Positions 46,066 through 59,215 of a stretch of 64,000 bases of DNA are shown piece by piece (positions within the stretch are counted from its first letter, which is position 1; the number at the start of each line of letters is the position of its first letter). Under the pieces are notes generated by a model. That model saw only the letters and a list, made by a program, of their open reading frames with translations, made no database searches and was not told where the DNA came from. The DNA lies in the NCBI RefSeq assembly GCF_040869045.1, contig NC_090319.1:237205832-237269831 (forward strand). Direction: 5' to 3'. A program made the position numbers and the translations under genes. Origin of the DNA: Eurosta solidaginis. Lineage: Eukaryota; Arthropoda; Insecta; Diptera; Tephritidae.

Positions 46066-48575
46066 CGTGTGTGATTCACACATCGTCGAACAATTCGCTT
46101 ACTTGGGAGCACACAGAGTTGCTTTGTAAACTTTTTACCGCTTTAAAATTGCAATTTCTTTGTTTCGTATCTAGTTTTTATGAAAAAAAAAAATCAGATT
46201 TTTTCATCAGTGCAATGACAAGTATCAAAAACTGGTTAAAATTTGTTTCTACTTATAGTTGAAAAGATAGTCTTGTGATTACATATGGGTGTTTCCAAAG
46301 TTCATGAAAAAAGTTTAGTGGGATGTTTCGTCGACACGTGTGTACTAGGTTGAAGTGAATTTATTTTTGTTTTTCGAAATCGCTTTTGGCTGACTTCCAG
46401 AAAGTTGCCTTTCTAGACCAGAAATAAGGTTGAACATTTTTATTTCACTCATCGTATGTTTACAGTTACCCCCAACGCAACTATACTTTGAAAAAGACGG
46501 TAGGTACAAATTTTTATTTTTTTTTTTCGTCACTTTCGCTTCTTGTTATTGTGCTCATTGATTTCAAAGCCTACTGATTTTCATGGCCTATTATGTGCCT
46601 GTAAAACTATTACTTATGCACTTGATTAGAAACATACTATTATCAACAAAAAACTGTAAAACACCATTTAAAATTTGTCGTTTTTATATAATATGTAATT
46701 TTACTAAAGTTATGTATATTAAAAAAGAAATATAATAAATATGTAAATAATGAGCTTTGTAAAATCGCGATAATTTTGCTCAACTTCTTGGGGCTGGGGG
46801 CACCCCAAAACGCCATCCTACGAAAATAATATTTGGTGGTTTTGGTTAACTCTTATAAAGACAATTTTTCATTGCTAGGCCGTTACAAAAAAAAAAATCC
46901 ATAGGGTATCACTCCACCCTAGAGTGTACGCAATATTTCATCCTTCTTGAAACATTCTGATTAAACCGGCTCGAGATTTCAAGCTCTGATACTTAGATAG
47001 GTTGAGATACTTAACTCTTGAATCAGAACTGTAATGTGACAAAACTCACAATATCTTAGTATATATGCAATCAATTAAATAAAAAAAAAATAAAAAAATT
47101 CTCGGCCCACTCCTGGATTAGTGGGGATGATTGCAGAATTGATTGAAGGTTTTTATGAGAAAAAAAGGGCGAAATTCGAAAAATCTCGAAAAACTGAAAA
47201 ATTACAAAAAAGAAAAAACTTTAAAAATTTTTTTGAATTTTTTCTGAAGAGTACATTTAAAACCAAATTTAAAAAAAAAAAGATCCCAAACGGCCAATTT
47301 TTTTAAAGTTATAGCATTTTGAAAACAAAAACGGTGTTTTTTTAAAAATTCATAACTTTTTTTGAGTTGGATGAAAAAATTTTAAAAACTTCTGAAAAAC
47401 GTCTTTCGTAAGCTAGAAAAAGAAGAAAAACTTTCAGACAATTCTAAAGGGGTCGGGTTCTAAATTGGTCGAAATGGGATGGAATACCCCATATACTTCA
47501 TATACATGCGAATTTATTTAAGTACAATAGGAAATACCAAAACTGGAGTATACCAGTAGTTTTTTTTTTGAAATTTTTGGGTATTATACCAGAACAATAC
47601 CTGAACATTACGAGGAAAGTTTTTGGTAGCTTACACGAAAATATCCCTGTATTTTCCGGGGTAGTTACTTGCAACATACCTTAAAGTATGGTTTCAAATT
47701 CTGGTAGTTTACAAGTATGTTTCAAATAATTAATCTGTATCAATCCATACAGCCTACTTTAGTTTTACACATGTATATATAAAATAGTTTCATGAAAAAT
47801 TATGTTTTTAATTGCGAAAATACTCGGAAGTTACTAAGAAATTACTTGAAACATACTCAACTTCACATACAGTATTAATAAGGGATAAATACCAGAACTT
47901 TATTTTAAGGTGGTAATTTAAGTTTGTTAATTTCCATTACAATCTTTTTAACCGGCCCCTTGAGACACGACTCCATTAACGACTTTGTTCAGATACAGAC
48001 TTATTAACAGAATCTCTGAGTTACGTCCTTATTAACAAAACTTTTATGTAACGACCTTTCTATTAGGATAGGCCAATATAATGAAGTAGGGAAAATTCGT
48101 TGTTTGTTGGGGTTTAATGTGCTAAAACAAAACTAAGCTTAATCAAATTATTGAATTATTTGCATGCAACTGAAAAAACAGTGTTCTTCCAATTTACTTG
48201 AAAAAAAGCCATCTCTCTCATACTTCAAGTTAATATGTAAGTACATATATACATGCACGAATAAGCGCAAAACATTTGATATTTTATTGATTTAGTTCAT
48301 ATGTGTATGTAATACATACTATAATTCTATGACAATATGCTCACAATGAGTTTTGAATTGGAAATCAAAACAGAATACAGTCGTCAAAATTTTAGTGAAT
48401 GGAGCAGTACTGTATATACATAAGTGTGGCAAAATGAATTATAGGTGCATTCCCTTACCAAAACATTTAACACCAATATATCGGTACTCTGGTCTTTGCG
48501 TGTGTACCGACCTTGACTGTAGTAAATATAAAAGTATGTATATATATATGATTTTGTTACATATCTTATAACATA
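46066..48575. other. AT-rich region, nothing recognised
   Basis: About 2.5 kb. It contains an A-rich, strand-asymmetric stretch (47150-47290) that gives a 61-codon lysine-rich frame without a motif. No repeat boundary or gene is supported. Confidence 0.35.
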
Positions 48576-49126
48576 TCTCCACTTAAAGCTTTATTCGAGA
48601 TTTAAGCACCTGAAAGGATTTAGCGTCAAGTTTAGCAAGTTTTATCATACAAGGTTAAATCTCGCAACTGAGAGGGTAAATCTTCATTAGTTCTTCAATC
48701 ATTCCAATTTTTAGGTATGGCAAGCCACAGTTCATACATATATCACGTAATTTTTTGATAGGAAAGTATTTTAAGGAAGGTGAAGTTTTGAAATTCGTAT
48801 AAGACAGATGTTTTTTGGAGATTTTCAAATTAATTTTTTTCCGTTAAATATATATATATATATATATATATACCCAATATATAATATATATATATATATA
48901 AATATAGATATGTTTTTGCTTTGTAGCACATGTCAAAATATATGTGTTTAATTCGGAAATGTAAATTTTTTTTGCGGCTGAAAAACTGTACAAAAATTTA
49001 AAATTGCATGTGGTCCCACTTTATACTTTTCAATATGAAAAATTAGGGTATCAAAAAAAACTACAGATAGTGCAGGCTAAAATATGGGACTTAATAAATC
49101 TTTACACTTAAAGCTCTAGGTGGAGA
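48576..49126. mobile_element. MITE-like element with TIR TCTCCACTTAAAGC
   Basis: TCTCCACTTAAAGCTTTA at the left pairs imperfectly with the right end, TAAAGCTCTAGGTGGAGA. TA stands on both sides. The interior includes a TA microsatellite at about 48847-48902. Non-coding. Confidence 0.5.
48847..48902. repeat. (TA)n microsatellite
   Basis: Two TA runs are interrupted by CCCAATATATAA. Confidence 0.9.
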
Positions 49127-49158
49127 TATGCTATTATGGTATATGTCAAATTTTATTA

Positions 49159-49579
49159 GGGGGACTCATGATAGCATATAAACTTATAAGGTGTAAAATT
49201 ATATCCATTTACACACGCGGTTATATGAACGCACCTAGTAATACTCTTGATAAACTTGATTGTTTTTCAGCTGTATTATTTCCAAACAAATTTTTTTGAT
49301 TGTTATACAAATTAAAAAATACCAAGATTAAGTGAAAAATCAAAACTAAAACGCCTTTACTTGCTGATGTTGGAGATTTTTGATGAAAATGCCGTCTGTA
49401 ATGTCTGCAAGGGTGCATTCCTTTGAGTTTACCGCGTTTATACAATGAAATGTGCGCGTAAATTTATACAAATTGTGTAAATGATTTTTCATACAAAATT
49501 TGACAGCTCGTGCGTAAACTAGATAAATTTATACGTTTACACACTTTATAAGGCATTTATACGGTTACATGAGTCCCAC
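49159..49579 (-). mobile_element. MITE family 'GGGGGACT', copy 2 (421 bp)
   Basis: An inverted copy of 33488-33930, with ends GGGGGACTCATG and CATGAGTCCCAC and TA on both sides. It is similar over its full length, including AAATCTCCAACATCAGCAAG (in its own sense), with a small deletion next to it. Confidence 0.8.
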
Positions 49580-49924
49580 TATTATTTTAAAAAACAAAAT
49601 AAATACTTGAAACAACAAATTCACTTTGCACACGTTGTTTTATAAGCTCGCGAGTCTCGTGTCCGGTGTAAATATTTCCCTATTCTCCGTGGTCACAGCT
49701 TTAACTTTTAACGTACATATGCATGCATGTATTTTTGTTTCATTATTCCTTAAATGAGAAGCAGCATAGATAGATACAAATAATTATCAAATTTTTCTGC
49801 CCACATCTATTTAAACAGAAAAGGGTCACGCCAATTTTATTTAAGGTTAATTTGTCTTGAAAACTAAGCTCAAGTGTAAGTTTAAAAACGCGAACACAAG
49901 TTTAGTATAGCTAATAATAAATGG
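49580..49924. other. No recognisable feature
   Basis: Spacer, nothing recognised. Confidence 0.35.
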
Positions 49925-51726
49925 TTTTTATACTCAGTTGAGCAGAGCTCACAGAGTATATTAACTTTGATTGGATAACGGTTGGTTGTACAGGTATAAA
50001 GGAATAGAGATAGATATAGACTTCCATATATCAAAATCATCAGTATCGAAAAAAAATTTGTTTGAGCCATGTCCGTCCGTCCGTCCGTCTGTCCGTTAAC
50101 ACGATAACTTGAGTAAATTTTGAGGTATCTTGATGAAATTTGGTACGTAGGTTTCTGGGCACTTACCTCAGATCGCTATTTAAAATGAACGATATCGGAC
50201 TACAACGACGCCCACTTTTTCGATATCGAAAATTTCGAAAAACCGAAAAAATGCGATAATTCATTGCCTAAGACGGTTAAAGCGATGAAACTTGGTAGGT
50301 TGGTTGAACTTATGACGCAGAATAGAAAATTAGTAAAATTTTGGACAATGGGAGTGGCACCGCCCACTTTTAAAAGAAGGTAATTTAAAAGTTTTGCAAG
50401 CTGTAATTTGGCAGTCATTTAGGATATCATGATGCAATTTGGCAGGAACGTTACTACTAAAACTATATATGTGCTAAATAAAAATTAGAACAATCGGATC
50501 AAGAACAAGCCCACTTTAAAAAATAAAATTTTTTAAAAGTCAAATTTTAACAAAAAATTAAATATCTTTACTGTATATAAGTAAATTATGTCAACATTCA
50601 ATCCCAGTAATGATATGGTGCAACAAAATACAAAAATAAAAGAAAATTTCAAAATGGGCGTGGTTCCGCCGTTTTTCATTTAGTTTGTCTATAATACTTT
50701 TAATGTCATAAGTCGAACAAAAATTTACCAATCCTTCTGAAATTTGGTGGAGGCATAGACTCTATGACGATAACTGTTTTCAGTGAAAATGGGCGAAATC
50801 GGTTGAAGCCACGCCCAGTTTTTATACACAGTCGACCTCTGTCCTTCCGCTCGGCCGTTAAAACGATAACTTGTGCAAAAACCGATATATCTTTACTAAA
50901 CTCAGTTCGCGTACTTATCTGAACTCACTTTATCTTGGTACAAAAAATGGCCGAAATTCGACTGTAACCGCGCCCACTTTTTCGAAATCGAAAATTACGA
51001 AAAATGAAAAAAATGCAATAATTCTATACCAAATATGAAAAAAGGGATGAAACATGGTAATTTGATTGGTTTATTGACTAAAAAAATAACTTTAGAAAAA
51101 AACTTTGTAAAATGGGCGTGACACCTACCATATTAAGTAGAAAAAAATGAAAAAGTTCTGCAGGGCGCAATCAGCAGCCTTGGAATCTTGGCAGGAATAC
51201 TGTTCGTGGTGTTACATATATAAATAAATTAGCGGTACCCGACAGATGATGTTCTGTGTCACCCTGGTCCACATTTTGGTCGATATCTCGAAAACGCCTT
51301 CACATATACAACCAAGGGCCACTTCCTTTTAAAACCCTCATTAATACTTTTAATTTGATACCCATATCGTACAAACACATTATGGAGTCACCCCTGGTCC
51401 ACCTATATGGCGATATCTGGAAAAAGCGTCCTTATATAGAAATAAGGCCATTCCCTTTTAAAATACTCATTAACACCATTCATTTCATACCCATATCGTA
51501 CAAACACATTCTAGAGTCACCCCTAGTCCACCTTTAGAACTATGGCCGACTCCCGTTTAAAATGCTCTTTAATAGCTTGCATTTGATACCCATGTCATAC
51601 AAACACATTCCAGAGCTACCCTAGGTTCATTTTGCTAAATGGTGATTTTCCCTTATTTTGTCTGCAAAGCTCTCAGCTGAGTATGTAATGTGCGGTTACA
51701 CCCGAACTTAGCCTTCCTTACTTGTT
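49925..51726 (+). mobile_element. INE-1/DINE-1-like element F (only plus-strand copy)
   Basis: Read directly on the plus strand: TTTTTATACTCAGTTGAGCA, the TAACGGTTGGTTGTACAGG block, GAGCCATGTCCGTCCGTCCG, conserved CCACGCCCA/CGCCCACTTTT blocks, about two 130-bp monomers (51290-51640) and the 3' hairpin GTTCGG-type arm pairing (here TGCGG..CCGAAC, one arm mutated), then TTAGCCTTCCTTACTTGTTT. This orientation shows the match to DINE-1 architecture most clearly. No coding sequence is seen. Confidence 0.75.
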
Positions 51727-52087
51727 TCTTATTCTAATTTAATATCCGATATGAACCCAAATATAACAAAAACGCTACCAACATAAATATATATTATTTT
51801 ACTTATATTAGGCCATAAATACCCAGCAAAAAAGTTGATTGGCGATTGCAAGCAAATTTTCCTTAAAGAACTAACTGCTGGGAAATTTTTGAGATACGCC
51901 ATAGAAACAAAATAAAAAGGTGGAAAAGTACGGCTGTTTTTCCTCTTTCGTTTCAGAAACTGATTTTTCGAATTACTTTCTTCTATTAGTGTTAATGTCA
52001 AGCAAAAGCAAAATGGTACCCTTATTGGGTATATGGAATTGGTTTATAAATAATAATAATAATATTCGAATTTTTTCATTGATATCT
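51727..52087. other. No recognisable feature
   Basis: AT-rich; it may contain one terminus of the adjacent Tc1-like element, but no inverted repeat was identified. Confidence 0.35.
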
Positions 52088-52996
52088 TTAATTTATTAGA
52101 TTTCCATTTTGCTGAATAAATTTAAAAATTCTATTATCCATATAGTAATTTACTAAATGTAAAAGTAAATTATCCTCCAATTGCTCCCATTTAGCTACAA
52201 TGGCATACTTCAGTTCCTTTGTGGAGCCATATTTGTGCTTATCGGCATAAACTCTACGGGCTAATAGTCCCCATATATTCTCCATGGGATTAAGGATGGG
52301 CAAACAAGCTGGCCAATCCAAACCTCTAAGGCTCTTTTCAAAAAAAAAAATTTTGTCTCGCGACTGGCGTTGCTTGTAAATGCTCTCCAAACCATCAACC
52401 ATGCACCTCCAAAATTTCTTTTTGTAGAAATTTGGGACACCTCAAATCTCTCCAATATCGTGTATTTCCGTCCGGGCTATATAAGTTCTATTTATTGTTA
52501 TCTGAAAATATAACCTGCAACAAAAGGCGATACATAAATATGGGTTTAAAAAGGCAATTAATTTTCCCTACTTGAGACCAGTGCATTTTCATATGTTTCT
52601 TGGCGAACTCAATGCGAGCATTTTTATATCACTCTATTAAAACCGGAGCAATCTTTAATTTTTGGTAGCAAACATTTGGAGCTTCTTGGAGAACCCTCCA
52701 TATTGTTGATTTGCTCACGCTTGTCCTCACGAGTCTCGCCAATTTTGAACAGCTCTGCGAGGAGTTGCCGGCTTTGTTAATATTTTTCACCCTTCTCGAT
52801 TCGAAAGCTTTCGTTTTGGACCCACAAATCCTTTCTTGTCGTACTCCGCTGTATTTAATAAAAAGTTGCTCACAAGTTTGCAACTCCGATAATATTTTTT
52901 TGGAATTTCACAAATTTTTAAGTTTTGGTCCTTCAAAACCAAAATATTGCCTTTTTCGGTGTCAATTAATTTTGTTTCGCGTGGCAATTTTATCAC
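52088..52996 (-). pseudogene. Tc1-like transposase relic (DDE, frameshifted)
   Basis: Minus-strand frames read in order. The N-terminal helix-turn-helix region (52996-52787) has DTEKGNILVLKDQNLKICEI and FLLNTAEYDKKG. A linker/second HTH part (52883-52629) follows. A short VIFSDN-like piece near 52500 would hold the first catalytic Asp. The C-terminal part (52402-52088) has LDWPACLPILNPMENIWG, where the E of PMEN is the third catalytic residue, and ends in NRIFKFIQQNG. The second Asp (usual QDN box) is not recognisable. At least two frameshifts separate these pieces. Tc1-like elements move by cut and paste at TA; this copy is dead. Confidence 0.75.
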
Positions 52997-53956
52997 CGTT
53001 GGCTTAGATTATACGTACAAAAAAGAAGAAGTTCGTTTCCCTTAGAGGGTTTTCTCGAACTGAGTGCTATAATTATAAAACGATTTTATAAGCACAATCT
53101 AGGAAGTGTTTAGTTTCTTATAAAGGTCAAATCAATGGAGGAGATATATTCGAAGAATTGGTGGCTCAAATGAGTTAAGATGAATAGCTGTACCTTTCCA
53201 TATTTTATATATATTTCTGAGGGCATCAAAAAAATTCTCACCAGTTAGTTCTCTGAAAAAAAAAGTGTGCTTCAGTTATGTGACGCAGTAAACCATCACG
53301 AATGTCTACAAAAAATCATGTACTGGAGTGCCTTCTATTTTCGAACATTTGAAGTTATCTAGAAAACTGTTGGGCATTATAAGAAAAATAGGAGTTACTT
53401 CTATATGTGAAAAAGTGTTCATGTTTCTATTTTTGACAGTAACTCATTTTGAAAGAAGTAAACTCATGAAATGAAATATTATAAAGGCATGAAGAGGTTC
53501 GACATATTTGTAGTTACTCATAACATTGCCAAATAATTTGCTTTACTAAAGAAAAATATTTTTGGTCAAGAAAACCAAAAAGTGCTATAACTTCGAAAAA
53601 TATTTAAATTTTGAAAAGACATTGTTTTTTTATTCATCAAGGTATGTTAACAAAAAAATGTAAAACAAAAAAAAAAAGCCACCGTCGTAATATTCTGATA
53701 CACTTCAGGAGATTTTACTGACTTAAGAACTGAGGGGTCTGCCTTTGGTCAAGTGGCAAAAATCAAGATGATGATGATGATCTCCACGATTTGTTCTTCC
53801 ATAGCTTTTTTAACTAAGAAGTGAAAATACGAAGTAGTTTTTAGGAAAATTAGAAAACTTTATTAAAGCAGAAATGGTGGAATTTCGAAGTGCTAAAATG
53901 AAATGTGGAGCTGCAAATCATAACGGAATATGTGCATCCTCTTATACCTATGTATA
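52997..53956. other. No recognisable feature
   Basis: AT-rich; a short ATGATGATGAT run at 53769. No gene is supported. Confidence 0.35.
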
Positions 53957-54445
53957 TGACACTAGTTATTTTCGTGTATTTTTTCTTCAATTTTTTGTCG
54001 CACTCCGTCCAATACGGTGTACGTGTGTAAGCTATATTCCAAAAAACATAGAAAATACAAGAAAAATAGAATCTAGTTTGTTAAAAACAAACGGGCAAGT
54101 TTGTGGTTTTTTTGACATTTGATTTTTCTTTCTTAATTTTTTCTGACAAATCAAAACTTTGTTTAAGTTTGAAAATTTTTGCAAAAATACATAACTAAAA
54201 TGAAATAAGTGACCCACCAGAGCGTGAAATAATTTTTCCGTGTTATTTGCAATGTATTTTGTTGTGAAAATTGTTAATGAAAAAACAAAATTTAAAAAAT
54301 GAACAAAAACATGTCAAATTATTTTATTTTGTGGACCATATTGGTCTCTCTTTCGCTTGTTGGAAATTGTTTTTTAATTTGACTTTCCGATAAAGTTTCG
54401 TCGGTTTTTTGAGCTTGGAATCTTAGCAAAAATAAAGTAGTGTCA
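53957..54445 (+). mobile_element. MITE family 'TGACACTAC', copy 3 (489 bp)
   Basis: It begins TGACACTAGTTATTTTCG and ends AATAAAGTAGTGTCA, with TA on both sides. It aligns with 34518-35057 throughout, including TTTTTTGTCGCACTC-like and TTTTTTCTGACAAATCAAAA words. Confidence 0.75.
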
Positions 54446-56129
54446 TATTGGTATTAACATTTTTGGAGATATGGATATGAAGTAAAAAATGGGAAATTTA
54501 GCCATTCTGGAATATTCCAAAAATAAGTTTCTAAGCATACCGCAATAATTTTTATACATTTTTGTTGAAAATTTCGTTATGCTAACATGAATTGGAATAA
54601 GGTCGATTTAAGGAGTGCTTTAAGTCTATTTAGGGGGTATACGAGTACTACATAACTGATGCTTACATGTATTAAGAATGTATTACAGTTTACAATGCGA
54701 CGTCCTGGACCAGAATCACGCACTTCAGCTCGGAATAGTCCTTCAGAATCCTCCACGGGATACCTACAGGCGAAATCTTTCCAATAAACCCTAAAAACTT
54801 ACTTAATGGACAACTCACAAATTACAAGCCTCTAGAGCTGGACCATGCACTTCTTATTGGAGTACTAACATCCAAAGTCGCTGAAATAATGGTAGTAAAC
54901 CATCTATTCTATAAATAGCATATGCTATTCACTTCAAAGCACCTAAAACCCAATAAATTTCAAGCCAAAACTCAATAATTTCAAAATATTTCAAACCAAA
55001 ATGCAATAAATAATTTTTTTCTGACCAAAACGCAATAATTTCAAATAACTAGATATCTGTCGTTACTTCAAATCTAATCGTCTGATAAATGTTGATTTTC
55101 TAGCTGCATGTGTGTTTTTCTATAACTACTATAATATCATTGGTATCGTTTGAAAATTAGGCTACATTTAATTCGGGGTACTTTTTCTCATTTATCTAAG
55201 TTACTTATGAGTCAGTTATTGCGTTTTAGTTTGTAACTCCTCAAATGTTACTTATTTCATTTATACCAATATTTCTTAGCAACGAAGTGAAACTCTTCAG
55301 GATTCTGTACACATGGCCAAAAGACCCCTTTGGACCAGTTTAACATTTAAACGCAAATTAAAGTATAATTTAGCATGGTTACTTTGTTGCAAAGTGTTGG
55401 TTACATCGATTTATTTCCTATTATAAAAAATATTCCAAAAAAAAATTTATATTCCCTATACACTTAGGGCCTTGTGCTTTAAGTGCTGTACACATAAAAA
55501 GACTAACATTTTTTGGTGGGAAATTGTCATGTGTTCATCTTCGTCATCCATATTTCATATTTGTTTAGGAACTTGTTTACTCCTTTTTGTCCGGAGCTCT
55601 CTTTCATTCGTTCTCATATGCACTATGCTGTTTAATCATCCCTCTCCATGTTAAAAACGACGCTCACAAATCGGCCATGCATACTGTTAGCCGTTAGTCA
55701 GCAGCCATTGAATTCATCAGTGCCATTTCGTGCTGCTTTACGCTATCTTTTCATTTGTTTTACATCTCATTCTCTGCTCAACCATTCCAACAAACGAATC
55801 AACATTGTCATATGTGGAAAATTTTTTTGGAAGGGGGATGTGGAGAAAGAAATCACACTGACATTCAATTTAGCCACTGCGCACACTTATGCATTTGGCT
55901 TCGTTTGTTATTAAGTAGGTATTTTGTTGCTTCAACATTTGACAGCATGATACACGGTTGCTACACCAGTTTTCATTTGGGTCCAAAATTCACGACAAAA
56001 AGACCAAACCTGAATTCACAAATGTGTCGAATTCGTTGTAATATATTTAAGTCAGGTTGTGGTAAAGTGCAATGTCACACCCAATTTCACTTTAACAACA
56101 AGCCCCGTACCGCAAGCCAAATTAGTTCA
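54446..56129. other. AT-rich region with a short CAATAATTTCAAA repeat
   Basis: Near 54945-55050 the words CCAAAACTCAATAATTTCAA and variants recur about four times at roughly 30-bp spacing. Frames at 55472-56183 (up to 142 codons) overlap one another in different registers and show no domain, so they are not called genes. Confidence 0.35.
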
Positions 56130-56344
56130 GGACCCGTATTACGTCTTACGATCCGTAGTCGAAACTATTTTTTTAAATCATAATAGCTCTGAAACGATGG
56201 ATCAGATAAATGGCATATGAGAACTAGCGACAAATAGTAGTCGTTAGATCAATAACTTTATAATTTTTAGAAATAGTTTGGCAACCGTTATAGCTTGGGT
56301 GAAAATAGTTTTGAGTCACTGATAGTAACACGTAATACGGGCCC
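56130..56344. mobile_element. MITE, 215 bp, TIR GGgCCCGTATTACG
   Basis: The left end, GGACCCGTATTACGTCTTAC, pairs with the right end, whose complement is GGGCCCGTATTACGTGTTAC. Pairing continues to about 45 bp through an AACTATTTT word. Non-coding; no target duplication is clear. Confidence 0.65.
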
Positions 56345-57135
56345 AGTTTTATTTACATAAAAATCTTATTTTTAAACTAAATTTTTCCTGAGCTCGGCGG
56401 TATCACAAAGCTATCCTAAAAGTTGAAAAAAATAAAATAAAAATTTTTCCAATAGCTGGGTGTTCCATTTTTTTTAATGATAAGCAAATTGAATTCTTTG
56501 CTCTGTTTATACCAGATCTACGTTCAGCAATATAAGGTGCACGCTTTCAAAAAATATTTCTGTCTTATTTCCAAAAAAAATATTCCTTGGGTAAAGATAC
56601 TTAGTATTCTAAATTGCATGCACTGAAATTTCTTAAATATCCAATAAGTTGATAAAATCATTGTACCTAAAATTACTCAAAATATGCTTCATATTAATGG
56701 TATAATCTCAGCAGACAAACTTTTTCTGATTGAACTCTTTGGTGCAGGCCGGAAATATATACAAACTTTTAATTTTGCAACTCATATTGTATACCAGAAA
56801 CGCTATTAACTTCCAGACCCAAAGATAGAACATATAGCCGCACTGTGAGGCGTACGCAAGAAGACACTTTCTAGAGTAAAACAAATGACGAGTATCTTGC
56901 ACGATTTAACACCATAATAGTCTTGGAATTCCTTAAACTCATTAATTTGCTCTGAGCTGTGTGAGAAAAATTTAAATATCAACATCCCAAACGAAAAGTA
57001 ACACTTAAAAAATTTTTACATAGGATTTCCTTGTAAACATTTTTCAAGAAAAAGTTTTTGTTTGGCTTGTCGATATATTGATTTACAAACTCTCAATATA
57101 TATCGGTATGCTTGCACGCATAACTTTAACATAAA
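56345..57135. other. No recognisable feature
   Basis: AT-rich spacer. Confidence 0.35.
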
Positions 57136-58769
57136 CAAGTAAGGAAGTCTAAGTTCGGGTGTAACCGAACATTACATACTCAGCTGAGAGCTTTGGAGAC
57201 AAAATAAGGGAAAATCGCCATTTAGCAAAATGAACCTAGGGTAACCCTGGAATGTGTTTGTATGACATGTATATCAAATGAAAGGTGTTAATGATTATTT
57301 AAAACGTAGTGGGCCTTAGTTCTATAGGTGCACGCCTTTTCGAGATATCGCAATAAGGGGGCCAGGGGTGACTCTAGAATGTGTTTGTACGATATCGGTA
57401 ACAAATTAAAGGTATTAATGAGGGTTTTAAAAGGCAGTAACCTTTAGTTGTATATGTGAAGGCCTTTTCGAGATATCGACCAAAATGTGGACCAGGGTGA
57501 CCCGGAACATCTTCTATCGGTTACCGCTAATTTATTTATATATATATATCATACCACGAACAGTATTCCTGCCAAGGGCTTTTGATTTCGCCCTGCAGAG
57601 CTTTTTCATTTTCTTCTACTTAATATGGTAGGTGTCACACCCATTTTACAAAGTTTTCTCTAAAGTTATATTTTGCGTCAATAAACCAATCCAATTCATA
57701 TTTGGTACAGCATTATGGCATTTTTTTCATTTTATGGCCGAGCGGAAGGACAGAGGTCGACTGTGTATAAAAACTGGGCGTGGCTTCAACCGAGTTCGCC
57801 CATTTTCACAGAAAATAGTTATCGTCATAGAATCTATGTCCCTACCAAATTTCACAAGGATTGGTAAATTTTTGTTCGACTTATGGCATTAAAAGTATTC
57901 TAGACGAATTAAATGAAAAAGGGCGGAGTTACGGCCATTTTGAAATTTTCTTTTATCTTTGTATTTTGTTGCACTATATCATTACTGGAGTCGAATGTTG
58001 ACATAATTTACTTTTATACTGTAAAGATATTAAATTAATTTGTTAAAATTTTACTTAAAAAAATTTTGTTTAAAAGTGGGCGTGTTCGTCATCCGATTCC
58101 GCTAATTTTTATTTAACACACATATAGTAATAGGAGTAACGTGTATACCAAATTTCATCATGATATCTTCAATGACCAAATTAAAGCTTGCAACACTTTT
58201 AGATTACCTTCTTTTAAAAGTGGGCGGTGCCACGCCCATTGTCCAAAATTTTTCTAATTTTCTATTTTGCGTCATAAGGTCAACGCACCTACCAAGTGTC
58301 ATCGCTTTATCCGTCTTTGGTAATGAATTATCGCACATTTTCAGTTTTTCGAAATTTTCGATATCGAAAAAGTGGGCGTGGTTGTAGTCCGATTTCGTTC
58401 ATTTTAAATAATGATCTGAGATGAGCACCAAGGAACCTACATACCAAATTTTATCAAGATACCTCAAAATTTACTCAATGTATTATGTTTACAGACGGAC
58501 GGACAGACGGACATGGCTAAATGAATTTCTTTTTTCACCCAGATCATTTTGATATATAGAAGACTATATCTATCTCGATTAGTTTATGCCGTTACGGACA
58601 AGGCGACAGCTGTTTCGATTATACCTTGTAAATCTCTTCAAAGCCTTTTCTCCCGGGAGTGGGATTCGAACTCGCACTCCTACGATAGTTGAAATGGTGG
58701 TAAACGCATTCAGCTACGTCATGCCTGTTGTAAAGTTCTTCCCAATTGCCTTCTTTTTGCTCCCGGGAG

Positions 58770-58821
58770 AAAAGGCTTTGAAGAGATTTACAAGGTATAA
58801 TCGAAACAGCTGTCGCCTTGT
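58770..58821 (+). ncRNA. Possible degenerate hammerhead in the 447-bp unit
   Basis: In order: AAGGC (stem I), TTGAAGA (core; consensus CUGANGA, so C3 is changed, with one extra T before it), GATT..AATC (stem II), GAAA, CAGCTG (short palindromic stem III), TC (cleavage site), GCCTT (stem I partner). All three stems are in the right topology, but the C3 change and extra base argue against activity. It is repeated at 59217, 59664 and 60111. This is a suggestion only. Confidence 0.25.
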
Positions 58822-59140
58822 CCGTCCTGATGTCACGTTGTTTAAATTTTTCCCAAATTATTAAATAAATTATAAAATAAAAAAATTGCTCCAAATAAAT
58901 GTTTTCATACATTTGAAAAAGCAATATGGGCAATCCCCGATTATTAAAATCATACAAACAGACAAAATTGGTTAATTCGTTGTAGTTCTATAAATAGAAC
59001 GAAAACAGCAACAAAAACCAAAGTTTCTTTGAAAACCGCCGTACCAAGCATAGCTTTAACACATAATTGCATACGAAGTATGCAATGTGTAAAAGATTAA
59101 AATATGCAAAAAGAAGGCAATTGGGAAGAACTTTACAACA

Positions 59141-59215
59141 GGCATGACGTAGCTGAATGCGTTTACAACCATTTCAACTATCGTAGCAGTGCGAGTTCGA
59201 ATCCCACTCCCGGGA
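59141..59215 (+). other. tRNA-like head in the 447-bp unit
   Basis: Box-A-like TGACGTAGCTG (59145-59155) and a full box B, GAGTTCGAATCCC (59193-59205), are about 48 bp apart. The same pair is at +447 and +894, and inverted at about 58658-58720. The T arm pairs partly; no closed acceptor stem was found. This suggests a tRNA-derived SINE-type internal promoter. Confidence 0.55.

Noticed and set aside
55472..56183. Cluster of frames up to 142 codons
   Set aside because: They overlap in different registers on the same strand, lack recognisable domains, and the last overlaps a MITE terminus.
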